The notes under the pieces were generated by a model, which ran no database searches, had not been told where the DNA came from, and worked only from the letters and a program-made list of their open reading frames with translations. A stretch of DNA of 64,000 nucleotides from assembly GCF_017939745.1 (NCBI RefSeq), contig NZ_JAGKQQ010000001.1, positions 6,525,299 to 6,589,298 of the forward strand. Direction: 5' to 3'. The stretch is from Gemmata palustris. GTDB taxonomy: Bacteria > Planctomycetota > Planctomycetia > Gemmatales > Gemmataceae. Of the stretch, positions 6,124 through 14,490 are shown piece by piece (positions within the stretch are counted from its first letter, which is position 1; every line of letters begins with the position of its first letter). A program made the position numbers and the translations under genes.

Positions 6124-8766
6124 CTACTTCTTCTCCTCCGTAATCATCGCCCGGAGCACCTTGTAGTCCGTTTTGCCCGTACCGAGTACCGGGAGCTTCT
6201 CCAGTTGCTTCACGTCGTCGAGGCGCATTACTCCGCGGTGCCCCTCGCTCTGGAGGAGCGAGTTCGCGTCGCGGAGTGTAAGCGGCTCCGTGGTGAACAG
6301 CACGATTCGGCGCCCGTCCGGAGTTTCCACGCCCTCCACCGCGACACGCGGTCCCTGGTCCGTGGACGGGTACTTCTTCGCGAACGGTTCCTCCAACGCG
6401 GGGAGCGAAATCATCTCGCCGCCCGCTTTCAGGAATCGCTTCAACCGACCGTGAAACACGATCTCGCCGGTTTCGTCGATCGCTGCGAGGTCACCGGTGA
6501 TGTACCAGCGCTTGCCATTAATCTCCTCGAACGGCGGCGGGCCGTCGTGTCCGATGTACCCTCCAAACACGTTCGGCCCCGCGACGTGCAACATCCCCAT
6601 TTGCCCCTGCGGGAGTACCGCTTTCGTCTCCAGATCGGTTACGCACACTTCGACGCACGCGATCGGCGGACCGATGGTACCGCGGTGCGGTCGGCCGGGG
6701 CGCGTAACCGACACGACGGGAGCACATTCCGTGATGCCGTAACCTTCCAGAACTTCGGCGTTCGGGGCGGCTTGTTTCGCCTTCTCGAAGAGGGCCGGGG
6801 ACGCCTTCTCTGCGCCGACAACGATGGTCCGGAGCGAATCGAGTTCGCCCGGCTTGGCGCGGTCGAAGATGTAGCTCATGAACGTGGGCGTGCCGGCTGC
6901 GAGCGTCGTTTTGTACGCGGCGACCTTGCGCGCCAGTGCGCCCGAGTCGGTCGGGTCCGGGTGGTGAACGACCCGCACGCCGACGAACAGCGGTAACAAG
7001 CCGGTAATGGTCAGTCCGAAGCTGTGGAACATCGGCAGGAACCCGAGCACCGAGTTCTTCCGGTCGACCTGAAGCGCATCGAGGCAGCCGCGCTGGTCGG
7101 AGATGATGTTCCGGTGCGTGAGCGGCACGGCTTTGGGAGCCTTCTCGCTGCCGCTCGTGAACAGCACGACCGCGGGCCGGTCGGGATCGTCTGAGATGCG
7201 ATTGAGAAGCGAAGCCTTCACCCAGTTGCCGAAGTAGCGCGTCGAAAGCAATCTGCGGAGCAAACCGAGTTTGCCCAGCGCGGCGCGCACGTCTTCCAGA
7301 AAGACGAACTGCGTCCCCGGAACCTGAACGTGGGTGCGATCGACGAACGCCTTTGACGTGACGACGTGGGTGAGTCCCATCAACTTCACGGCGTGCGCGA
7401 GGTTGTTGGGACCGGTGGTCCAGTTCAGCATTACCGGCAGTTTGCCGGCGAGGTGCAACCCCAGAAACGCGAGATCACACGCGACGGCTGCGGGGAGCAT
7501 GAGGCCCACGTTGGGCGCATCAATGGTGCGGAACTTGGCCGACATCGCCCACGCGCCAACGATGAATTTCTCGTAGGTCACCCCGCCCGCGAGGTCGTCC
7601 GCAGCGATCACTTGCTTGCGCCGCGCAACAGCTTGGTTTAGGAACGCGGCGCTAATGGTGTCACCGAGAATCGCGAGCGGCGCGTAGTCCGCGGGCGGAT
7701 CGAACCACCCCGCGGGCGGCGGTTTCGGCGGCGCGTTCTGGTTCAACCCTTCGGCGAGTGCCCACAGCCCGCCCACCGTGGTGGGCACAGCGTCGCTGCC
7801 GAACCCGAACCGCTGTTCCACCGTGAGCGACACGTCCATCGCGTCGAGGCTGTCCATCCCGAGCTGGTTGAAGGTCGCTTCGGCCGTATTTTCATCGGGC
7901 GCGAGCGGGCGCTTAATTTTCTCTTCGATGAACTGCGCGACAGCGGCCTTCGTTTCGGGCTTCACTTTCGAGAGATCGAATTCCGGAGCCGCCGCGACCG
8001 GCGGCGGGTACTCGTGCGTGCGCGGGCCGAAGAGGAAGTGCCGCGGAACGAACGTCGGCTCCTCGCACGGCACGTCCGCGTTGTACCACGCTTCGAGCCA
8101 CTTGTTGATGAGTTCGCGCTTCGGCTCGGGGCGCTGGTCCGGACCGAACGCTTCGAGCGTGACCGTCACGCGACGACGCGGCGCGAGTACGAAGAGGTTA
8201 GCGGCCCACAAACCCAGCCCGCGGACGAATGCACTCATCAGAGACAACGGGCCGTCGGCCCAACTGAACATGCTGCCCCAGAGCCCGCGCGTCCGCGCGA
8301 GCACAACGGTCACGTTCGGTACCGCGGCGAGCACGTCCGCTGCGGTGCGCGCCCCGCCCAGGCGCTCGGCGCCGTCGCGGGAGAGCCGGCCGCTCGGCCA
8401 CAGGATCACGTTCTCGCCCGCACGCAGCGACGCGATCACTTCGCCCACCGCGGCCTCTGCACGCTGCCGGTCCTCCGCGCTGGCCTTCACGATGTCCGGC
8501 ATTTTGATGCCGCGGAGCAGCCACGCGATCGGCGCGAACAGTGGGCTTTTGAAATTCGATTCGAGCAACAGCGGGCGGGATTTGAAGATCGCCCACATCC
8601 GCACGAGGAGGTTCGGCGGGTCCGTGTAGGCCGGGTGGTTGGGCATGATGAGGTACGGGCCGGGGCGCTTCAGAACGGCCTCGGTGCCCACAACTTTCAC
8701 CTTGTAACGCAGCGCGAGCATCGCGCGCATCGCAGCCCACATCGCCCACCGTATCGCCCACAACAT
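6124..8766 (-). CDS. Acyltransferase / acyl carrier protein / acyl-AMP ligase fusion
   Basis: An 880-residue three-part enzyme. Residues about 1-230 are a PlsC-type acyltransferase with NHPAYTD (the HX4D motif). Residues about 275-345 are an acyl carrier domain with the phosphopantetheine serine in LGMDSLD. The rest is an AMP-forming ligase with FTSGSEKAPKAVPLTHRN, LEGYGITECAPVVS and WYITGDLA. The order resembles Aas-type lysophospholipid acyltransferase/acyl-ACP synthetase, but with a built-in carrier. It likely activates a fatty acid and passes it to a membrane lipid. An ATG six bases upstream (8772) is possible; 8766 is preferred because GGGGAG then sits 6 bases before the start. Confidence 0.88.
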   Translation of the reverse strand: MLWAIRWAMWAAMRAMLALRYKVKVVGTEAVLKRPGPYLIMPNHPAYTDPPNLLVRMWAIFKSRPLLLESNFKSPLFAPIAWLLRGIKMPDIVKASAEDRQRAEAAVGEVIASLRAGENVILWPSGRLSRDGAERLGGARTAADVLAAVPNVTVVLARTRGLWGSMFSWADGPLSLMSAFVRGLGLWAANLFVLAPRRRVTVTLEAFGPDQRPEPKRELINKWLEAWYNADVPCEEPTFVPRHFLFGPRTHEYPPPVAAAPEFDLSKVKPETKAAVAQFIEEKIKRPLAPDENTAEATFNQLGMDSLDAMDVSLTVEQRFGFGSDAVPTTVGGLWALAEGLNQNAPPKPPPAGWFDPPADYAPLAILGDTISAAFLNQAVARRKQVIAADDLAGGVTYEKFIVGAWAMSAKFRTIDAPNVGLMLPAAVACDLAFLGLHLAGKLPVMLNWTTGPNNLAHAVKLMGLTHVVTSKAFVDRTHVQVPGTQFVFLEDVRAALGKLGLLRRLLSTRYFGNWVKASLLNRISDDPDRPAVVLFTSGSEKAPKAVPLTHRNIISDQRGCLDALQVDRKNSVLGFLPMFHSFGLTITGLLPLFVGVRVVHHPDPTDSGALARKVAAYKTTLAAGTPTFMSYIFDRAKPGELDSLRTIVVGAEKASPALFEKAKQAAPNAEVLEGYGITECAPVVSVTRPGRPHRGTIGPPIACVEVCVTDLETKAVLPQGQMGMLHVAGPNVFGGYIGHDGPPPFEEINGKRWYITGDLAAIDETGEIVFHGRLKRFLKAGGEMISLPALEEPFAKKYPSTDQGPRVAVEGVETPDGRRIVLFTTEPLTLRDANSLLQSEGHRGVMRLDDVKQLEKLPVLGTGKTDYKVLRAMITEEKK

Positions 8767-8978
8767 CGGCATCTCCCCGGCGGTCCGGTCGGTCGGTCGT
8801 TTCGGGTTCTGAGTTCCACGGTGACGGCCGGGCGCTGAGAAACGCGCCTCGCTTCGGCCCGGAACTCGGAACCGGGAACGGCCGAACTCGAACTTCGCAA
8901 TGCAGATAGGCTATTGACACTCCGCTCCGTGGGTGGGAACGTGAGCGGTCGTCGGTTCATTTCATGAGGACGGGCACC

Positions 8979-9356
8979 ATGCGGGTTATCGCAATGACAT
9001 TGGCGGCGTTCGGCTTGCTCGGCCCGACGGGTGCCGCGCGCGCCGGCGACGACAACAAGGAACTCACCATCGGGGTCTGGGAGATCGCGTACAGCGACGC
9101 GAAGGACGTGCCCGTCGGCACGAAGTTGGAGTTCACGAAGGACGGCAAGATGAAGCTGATCGTGAAAGCGGATGGTAAGGAGGTGGCCGTGGACGGCGGG
9201 GGGTACACCGTGGAGAAGGACGTCATCACCCTCACCGGCTCCGACGGCAAGAAGAACGACAAGGGCCGCATCTGCCTGCTCAACAAGACGTCGTTCGTCA
9301 TCAACGACGAGGCCGAGGATAAAGTGATGGTCCTGAAGCGCGTGAAGGGAAAATAG
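8979..9356 (+). CDS. Small secreted protein resembling the Gemmata paralogous family TIGR03066
   Basis: A 125-residue exported protein. The ATG at 8979 is preferred over 8964 because GAGGA lies about 9 bases upstream and the product starts as a signal peptide (MRVIAMTLAAFGLLGPTGAA). The mature part is a small beta-rich domain: IGVWEIAYSDAKDVPVGTKL, then EFTKDGKMKLIVKADGKEV, then VITLTGSDGKKND. This weight-and-threshold layout (W-E-, EFTKDGKL-, Y-V-, L-T-) recalls lipocalin-like TIGR03066 proteins known as a large paralogous set in Gemmata. Its role is unknown. Confidence 0.75.
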   Translation: MRVIAMTLAAFGLLGPTGAARAGDDNKELTIGVWEIAYSDAKDVPVGTKLEFTKDGKMKLIVKADGKEVAVDGGGYTVEKDVITLTGSDGKKNDKGRICLLNKTSFVINDEAEDKVMVLKRVKGK

Positions 9357-9400
9357 CGAAAGAGCCTGCCCCTCCCCACTCTCTTACCCACATCTCAACC

Positions 9401-11392
9401 ATGAACCGTCGCGACCTCTTCCGCGTGTCCGCTCTCAGCGCTCTGGCCGGAGAATTCCATCCCGCGCTCGCCCGGAGTGCCGATCCACCTCCCGGCGCGG
9501 ACGAGATGATTCGCAAATACCTCACGACCGAGACGAAACGCATCTCGGCGAAGTTCATGGACGGGGCGACCACCAAGTCAGAATGGGAGAAAATTCGCCC
9601 GCGCCTGAAGCGCGAGTTTCTCGACATGCTGGGGCTTGATCCGCTGCCCGAGAAGACGCCGCTCAAGGCGACCGTTACCGGGACGCTCGAGCGCGGCGAC
9701 GTTGCGATCGAGAAATTGCACTACCAGAGCAAGCCGGGGCTGTACGTCACCGCGAACCTGTACCGCCCGAAGTCCGCGAACCCCGACCGCAAGGACGGGG
9801 GTGGCACGAAGTTCCCCGCAATCCTTTACGTGTGCGGGCACAGTGGGCGGGGGCGCGACGGCAACAAGACCGCGTTCCAGGATCACGGAATGTGGTTCGC
9901 CTCAAATGGGTATGTGTGCCTCGTCGTTGATACGCTCCAACTCGGCGAGATCGCGGGCAAGCACCACGGCACGTACAACCTGAACCGCTTCTGGTGGCAC
10001 TCCCGGGGCTACACACCGGCCGGCGTCGAGTGCTGGAACGGCATTCGTGGCATCGATTACCTTTGCTCGCTGCCCTTTGTTGATGCGGAAAAGATCGGCG
10101 TGACCGGTATCAGTGGGGGTGGAGCGACGACGAATTGGGTCGCTGCGGCGGACGATCGCGTCAAGGTCGCGGTACCGGTTTCTGGCGTCAGTGATCTGGA
10201 GTGCTATGTCACCGATCAGGTCATTAACGGGCACTGCGACTGTATGTTCTTCCACAACCTCTACCAGTGGGAATGGACCACCGCGCTCGCGCTCTTCGCA
10301 CCCAAACCGCTACTGTTCGCGAACAGTGACGACGACAAGATTTTCCCGATGACCGGCAACAAGCGCATCATCGAGCGCCTGCGGAAGTGCTACGCGCTGT
10401 TCGGCGCGAAGGACAACGTGGACGAACACGTCTCGAAGGGCGGGCACGACTACCGACCCGATTTGCGCGTCGCGATCTTCGAGTTCTTCCATAAGCACCT
10501 GAAGGGCGACAAGACACCCGTAAAGGATGCCGACTTCCGGAAGATCGAAGGAAAGGAGTTGCGCGCGTTCGCGGAAGACAAGGACATTCCGAAGGACGCG
10601 ATCAACGCCACAGCGGATGAGACGTTCGTGCCCGCCGCGAAGGTAGCGTTACCTACGGAAAAGAATTTCAAAGATTGGAAGGCGGACTTGATGAAGCAGC
10701 TCCGCGCGAAGGTGTTTCGCACGCTGCCGGAGAAAATACCCGCGGCGAAGTTGACGCGCCCCATGCTGTCGCGTTCAGGGTTCACGGCCGAGGCCGGCAT
10801 CGAGTTCGAGACGAACGAGGCGCAAGTCGAGCGCGGCGGGTTCCCTCCCGTGCCCGGCCCGCCCCCGGTGCTCGCGGTGCTGAACGCGGGTGATGTAGAA
10901 GTGGAAATGAAGAAGTGGGTGGAGCGGTTCGGGAAAAACGTCCTGGCGCTGTCGCCGCGTGGGGTCGGAGTGACCGCGTGGAGCACGAAGAACCCGCCGA
11001 ACACCTCCGAGCGATCGTTCGCACTGCTCGGCCAGACGGCCGACAGCGGGCGCGTCCGCGACGTGGCCGGTTATCTTGCGCAGTGTGAGGAAAAAGACGG
11101 CAAGGTTCGGCTCGCGGGGCGCGGGCCAGCCGGTGTCATCGCGGTGTACGCAGCGCTCTTTGTACCCGGTAAGGTGAGCGAACTCATTCTCGTTGACCCG
11201 CCCATCTCGCACCGCGACGGACCATACTTCCTGAACGTGATGCGGGTGCTCGACATCCCAGAGGCGCTCGGACTGCTCGCGCCCGAGGTGAAACTCACCC
11301 TGGTAAATGAGAGGGCGAAGGACAAGGCGTTCGACCGCACGGCAGCGATCTTCGCGGCCGCCGATGTCAAAGACAAGTTCAAGCGAGAGTAG
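9401..11392 (+). CDS. Secreted alpha/beta-hydrolase, acetylxylan-esterase-like, with a second degenerate hydrolase-like half
   Basis: A 663-residue protein with an N-terminal export signal (MNRRDLFRVSALSALAGEF) that begins with a twin-arginine-like RR. Residues about 140-370 form an alpha/beta-hydrolase of the acetyl-ester type: FPAILYVCGHSGRGRDG, the nucleophile elbow GVTGISGGGA (serine near 236), and FANSDDDKIFPMTGN with the late acidic residue, then GGHDY with the histidine. Residues about 475-655 look like a second fold, where the elbow reads LAGRGPAGVIAVYAAL with no serine. It probably deacylates a carbohydrate or similar ester outside the cytoplasm. The substrate is not known. Confidence 0.82.
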   Translation: MNRRDLFRVSALSALAGEFHPALARSADPPPGADEMIRKYLTTETKRISAKFMDGATTKSEWEKIRPRLKREFLDMLGLDPLPEKTPLKATVTGTLERGDVAIEKLHYQSKPGLYVTANLYRPKSANPDRKDGGGTKFPAILYVCGHSGRGRDGNKTAFQDHGMWFASNGYVCLVVDTLQLGEIAGKHHGTYNLNRFWWHSRGYTPAGVECWNGIRGIDYLCSLPFVDAEKIGVTGISGGGATTNWVAAADDRVKVAVPVSGVSDLECYVTDQVINGHCDCMFFHNLYQWEWTTALALFAPKPLLFANSDDDKIFPMTGNKRIIERLRKCYALFGAKDNVDEHVSKGGHDYRPDLRVAIFEFFHKHLKGDKTPVKDADFRKIEGKELRAFAEDKDIPKDAINATADETFVPAAKVALPTEKNFKDWKADLMKQLRAKVFRTLPEKIPAAKLTRPMLSRSGFTAEAGIEFETNEAQVERGGFPPVPGPPPVLAVLNAGDVEVEMKKWVERFGKNVLALSPRGVGVTAWSTKNPPNTSERSFALLGQTADSGRVRDVAGYLAQCEEKDGKVRLAGRGPAGVIAVYAALFVPGKVSELILVDPPISHRDGPYFLNVMRVLDIPEALGLLAPEVKLTLVNERAKDKAFDRTAAIFAAADVKDKFKRE

Positions 11393-11399
11393 GCGGCAG

Positions 11400-11510
11400 A
11401 ACCTACCCACCGACCCCCTCCCTAAAGGGAAGGGGAGAAAGAACCTTTGCTTCCTCCCTTCCCTTTCCTCCGGCCCGCGGGCAGCTTGTTGACAGGGCCA
11501 GGGGTAGGTT
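11400..11510. repeat. Imperfect intergenic inverted repeat
   Basis: Outer arms AACCTACCC (11400-11408) and GGGTAGGTT (11502-11510) are reverse complements. Purine-rich AAAGGGAAGGGGAGAAAG and pyrimidine-rich CTTCCTCCCTTCCCTTTC blocks between them also pair. It lies between two plus-strand genes and may end the esterase transcript. Confidence 0.5.
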
Positions 11511-11600
11511 TCTTTAATTTTCGCTCAAGTTCCCTTGCGGCCCCGGGGCGCGGTGTTATAAGCCGCGTCGCAATCACGCAAACATGCGGAGGGAACCGGA

Positions 11601-12821
11601 ATGAAGCTCTTAGCGAGCGAGGGTCGTCGCCAGTTGGTGCGCGGACTGGCCTTCGCCGGCGTCGCCGCCGCGGGATACGTCTTCGGGATCACCAGCGACC
11701 GGGCCGTAGCCCAGCAGCCGGGCGCGGGAGCCGTGCGGCCGAACGCGCCCGCCGCGTTGCCGGGAATTCGCCCGCTGCAACAGCCGACGAAGGGCGCCGT
11801 GCAGCCCGACCCGGAACGGCGGATCGCCGCGTACATCTACGGCGACGTGCCGGTCACTCGCGAAGAACTGGGCGAGTTCCTCATCGCCCGCGGCGGGCAC
11901 GAGAAGCTCGAACTGCTCGTGAACAAAAAGATCATCGAGACCGAAGCCGGGCGCCGCGGGCTCAGCGTCACCGCGATCGAGGTGCAGGCCGCACTGGAAG
12001 AAGAGATGCGCGGCCTGGGCATCACCCGGGCCGACTTCGTCAAACACATTTTGCCGCGCTACGGCAAGACGCTGTACGAGTGGGTCGAGGACGTCATCAA
12101 GCCGCGCCTGCTCCTGACCAAGATGTGCCAGGACCGCGTGAAGGTCGCGGAAGAAGACTTGAGCCGGGCGTTCGAGAACCGCTTCGGCGAGCGCCGCCAG
12201 GCGAAGGTGATCTGTTGGAGCAAGGACGACCTGCGCACGGCCCAGAAGCAATGGGCTGAGGCCCGCAAGGGCGACGCGGAGTTCGACAGCATCGCAACGA
12301 AGCAAGCCGAACCGACCCTGGCCGGCGCCGCCGGAAAGGTGGCTCCCATCGGCCGGTACTCCGAGGCCACCGACACGAGCATCGAGAAGACGCTGTTCAG
12401 CCTCAAACTTGGTGAGATCAGCCAACTGTTCGACACACCGTCCGGCATCATGTGCGTCAAGCTCGTGGCGATCATCGATCCTGACAAAACGGTGAAGCTC
12501 GATGACAAGATGAAAGACGTGATTCGGAAGGAGTTGTTCGCGAAGCGCGTGGAACTGGAAATCCCGAAGTGCTTCAACGAACTGAAAGCTCTGGCGAAGC
12601 CGGTCGTGTACCTGAAGGGCGCGCCGACTCCGGCGGAGTTCCGCGAGGGCGTCGAGAACATCGTCAACCAGGCCGGCGGGGTACCGAAGGTTCCGACCCC
12701 GGTGGTCCCGGCCGGGGCCGTGTCGCTGCCCAAAGCTGATGTGCCCCCGGTCCCCAGCGGAGTGCCGTCCGCCCCGCCGGTATCGGGCGCTCCGGTTGCG
12801 CCGATTCCGATGAAGCCGTAA
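11601..12821 (+). CDS. Parvulin-type peptidyl-prolyl isomerase, SurA-like
   Basis: A 406-residue exported foldase. The N-terminus has a hydrophobic signal or anchor at about 13-32. Residues about 73-190 are a SurA-N-like helical chaperone part (YGDVPVTREELGEFLIARGG, followed by EKLELLVNKKIIETEAGRRG). Residues about 200-295 are a parvulin domain with VAPIGRYSEATDTSIEKTLF and LKLGEISQLFDTPSGIMCVK. The C-terminal 70 residues are proline-rich. It likely assists folding of exported proteins. A GGAGGGAACCGGA sequence precedes the ATG. It shares the envelope-folding theme with the Skp-like pair but is not adjacent to them. Confidence 0.88.
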   Translation: MKLLASEGRRQLVRGLAFAGVAAAGYVFGITSDRAVAQQPGAGAVRPNAPAALPGIRPLQQPTKGAVQPDPERRIAAYIYGDVPVTREELGEFLIARGGHEKLELLVNKKIIETEAGRRGLSVTAIEVQAALEEEMRGLGITRADFVKHILPRYGKTLYEWVEDVIKPRLLLTKMCQDRVKVAEEDLSRAFENRFGERRQAKVICWSKDDLRTAQKQWAEARKGDAEFDSIATKQAEPTLAGAAGKVAPIGRYSEATDTSIEKTLFSLKLGEISQLFDTPSGIMCVKLVAIIDPDKTVKLDDKMKDVIRKELFAKRVELEIPKCFNELKALAKPVVYLKGAPTPAEFREGVENIVNQAGGVPKVPTPVVPAGAVSLPKADVPPVPSGVPSAPPVSGAPVAPIPMKP

Positions 12822-12837
12822 GTTAGAAGAAGTAACT

Positions 12838-12896
12838 GTGGTTCGGAGAGCAGGAGCGAAGAGGATTCGTTTCTGTTCCCCGAACCACGTGCTTTT
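12838..12896. terminator. Bidirectional terminator-like hairpin
   Basis: GTGGTTCGG (12838-12846) pairs with CCGAACCAC (12880-12888), and the interior can pair further; TGCTTTTGGG follows. It lies between the convergent foldase and cyanophycinase-like genes and could serve both. Confidence 0.6.
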
Positions 12897-12902
12897 GGGT
12901 GT

Positions 12903-14474
12903 TTATTTGATCTTTTTCCGTTCCTTCAGATCGTACTTCTCACCCGCGAACACTTCTTCGTAATCCTTATCGCCGTCGGGCTTTTTCTTCGTGTCGTAGA
13001 ACGCCACTTTCGTTTTTCCGATGACTTCCGCGGTGCTGGCGGTGACGACGATCGCGGTGCCTTCGTCGAGCCCGATGCCGAGGTACTGCGGGTACTCTTT
13101 CATCAGCTCCGTCATGTCGGCGGTGCGCTTGCGGGCGAAGAAGTGCTGATCGACCGCGCACCCCGGCAGGTAGCCGAAACCGCGTTCGTAGCCCTCGGCG
13201 GCCATCACGGTGTTGCCGAGCGGGTGACCGCGCGGCATGAACTCGCTCTGGATGCTCGCGCCGGCCGAACTTCCGCCGATCACGCCACCGCGAACCAGCA
13301 CGTCGCGGAATCGCTTCTCGGTGAGCGTACCTTCGTAAGAATCGACGAACCGCCATTGCCGCCCGCCACTGAACCACACCCCCTTCGCCTTCAGCAGCAC
13401 GTCGGAAAACTTCAGGCCATCGGCTTCTTTTCGGTCGCGGGTGTGAAGGGCGACCACGTTCTTCGCCCCGTACCGCTTGAGCGCCTTTTCTTCGCTTGAT
13501 TCCGGTGCGAGCGGGTCTTCCATTGCCGACGTCACGACCACGATTGTGGAATCCGGTCCGCCCGCGAGTTCGATGAAGCGCTTCCAAATCTCTGCGGCCG
13601 CACCTCCCCCACCGACGATCACGAGCGAACCCTTCGCCACCACCGGGGCGGCCGGCTTCGCGGGCGGGAACGAATCCTTCGCGGCGCGGTTGAACGCGGC
13701 CCGCTGGAGCTGGACCAGATCGAGTAGTGACCCGGGCTTGTACTCTTCGTTCGCGGCCGGTTTGCCCGCGCCCTTCGCGATGTGAACGGTAATCGGGAAG
13801 TCCCCGATCACGCGCGCCACGCGCCCGCGAATCACCACGGCGGCCTCGTCGGGAATTTCCAAACCGATGTGAGTGGGGCGCGCCGCGATCACTTTGGTTA
13901 ACTTCTCGTCGATGATGAAGCCCGGCAGCAGGCCGAGACCCGCGACCGGCTCTTCTCCTACTCCGACGAGCAGGGCACCCATCGCACTTTCACCGCCGCC
14001 CGTGCCGCCGATGACCCCGCCGCGAGCGTGCAGCTTCTTCAGCTCCTTTTCGACGAGCGTTCCGCGGTACGCCGTAATTAAATTTCGGGCGTCGGTGTTG
14101 TGCAACCACACGCCGGTCGCATCTGCGAGCGGCTTGACGAAGTCCGCGTCGTCGGCCTTCTTTGGGTTGCGTGTGTGCAGAATCACTACCGATGTGGGCT
14201 TCAGTTCCTCCCACGCTTTGACGAGATCGTTGGCCCTCTCCTGCGCGTCCGGGGTCGTGAGGACCACGATCTTCGCTTTATCCTTCCCGGCGAGGTCGAA
14301 GAACGCTTTGCGCGCGTCGGGGGGCAACTTGCCTCCACCTCCGAGCACGAGCGGCCCCGGGAGGCCGCGCGGGTCGATCGGCGCCGGGAGCGGGTCCGCG
14401 GCGCGCGACCCCAGTGCGCTAAAGGTGAGCAGCGCGACGAGCGCGCCGGCGACACGGAGCGAGTGAAGTGGCAT
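12903..14474 (-). CDS. Secreted tandem cyanophycinase-like (peptidase S51) protein
   Basis: A 523-residue protein with a signal peptide (MPLHSLRVAGALVALLTFSA); the start at 14474 is chosen for it. Two S51-type halves are visible, about 40-240 and 280-500. The second has the family motifs WFSGGRQWRF and GGVIGGSSAGASIQ, with the catalytic serine near 403, and the tail LGIGLDEGTAIVV. In the first half the same positions read WLHNTDARN and GGVIGGTGGGESAM, so the serine is glycine and the GGxQ motif is lost. The second half is probably the working peptidase and the first a structural repeat. Cyanophycin as substrate is only a family-level guess; isoaspartyl dipeptides or other targets are possible. 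Confidence 0.85.
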   Translation of the reverse strand: MPLHSLRVAGALVALLTFSALGSRAADPLPAPIDPRGLPGPLVLGGGGKLPPDARKAFFDLAGKDKAKIVVLTTPDAQERANDLVKAWEELKPTSVVILHTRNPKKADDADFVKPLADATGVWLHNTDARNLITAYRGTLVEKELKKLHARGGVIGGTGGGESAMGALLVGVGEEPVAGLGLLPGFIIDEKLTKVIAARPTHIGLEIPDEAAVVIRGRVARVIGDFPITVHIAKGAGKPAANEEYKPGSLLDLVQLQRAAFNRAAKDSFPPAKPAAPVVAKGSLVIVGGGGAAAEIWKRFIELAGGPDSTIVVVTSAMEDPLAPESSEEKALKRYGAKNVVALHTRDRKEADGLKFSDVLLKAKGVWFSGGRQWRFVDSYEGTLTEKRFRDVLVRGGVIGGSSAGASIQSEFMPRGHPLGNTVMAAEGYERGFGYLPGCAVDQHFFARKRTADMTELMKEYPQYLGIGLDEGTAIVVTASTAEVIGKTKVAFYDTKKKPDGDKDYEEVFAGEKYDLKERKKIK

Positions 14475-14490
14475 TAAAGGCTCTCCGGGG

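Noticed and set aside
8964..8981. The earlier ATG at 8964 as the start of the small secreted protein
   Set aside because: It has no ribosome-binding sequence, while GAGGA fits the ATG at 8979 and the signal peptide begins there.
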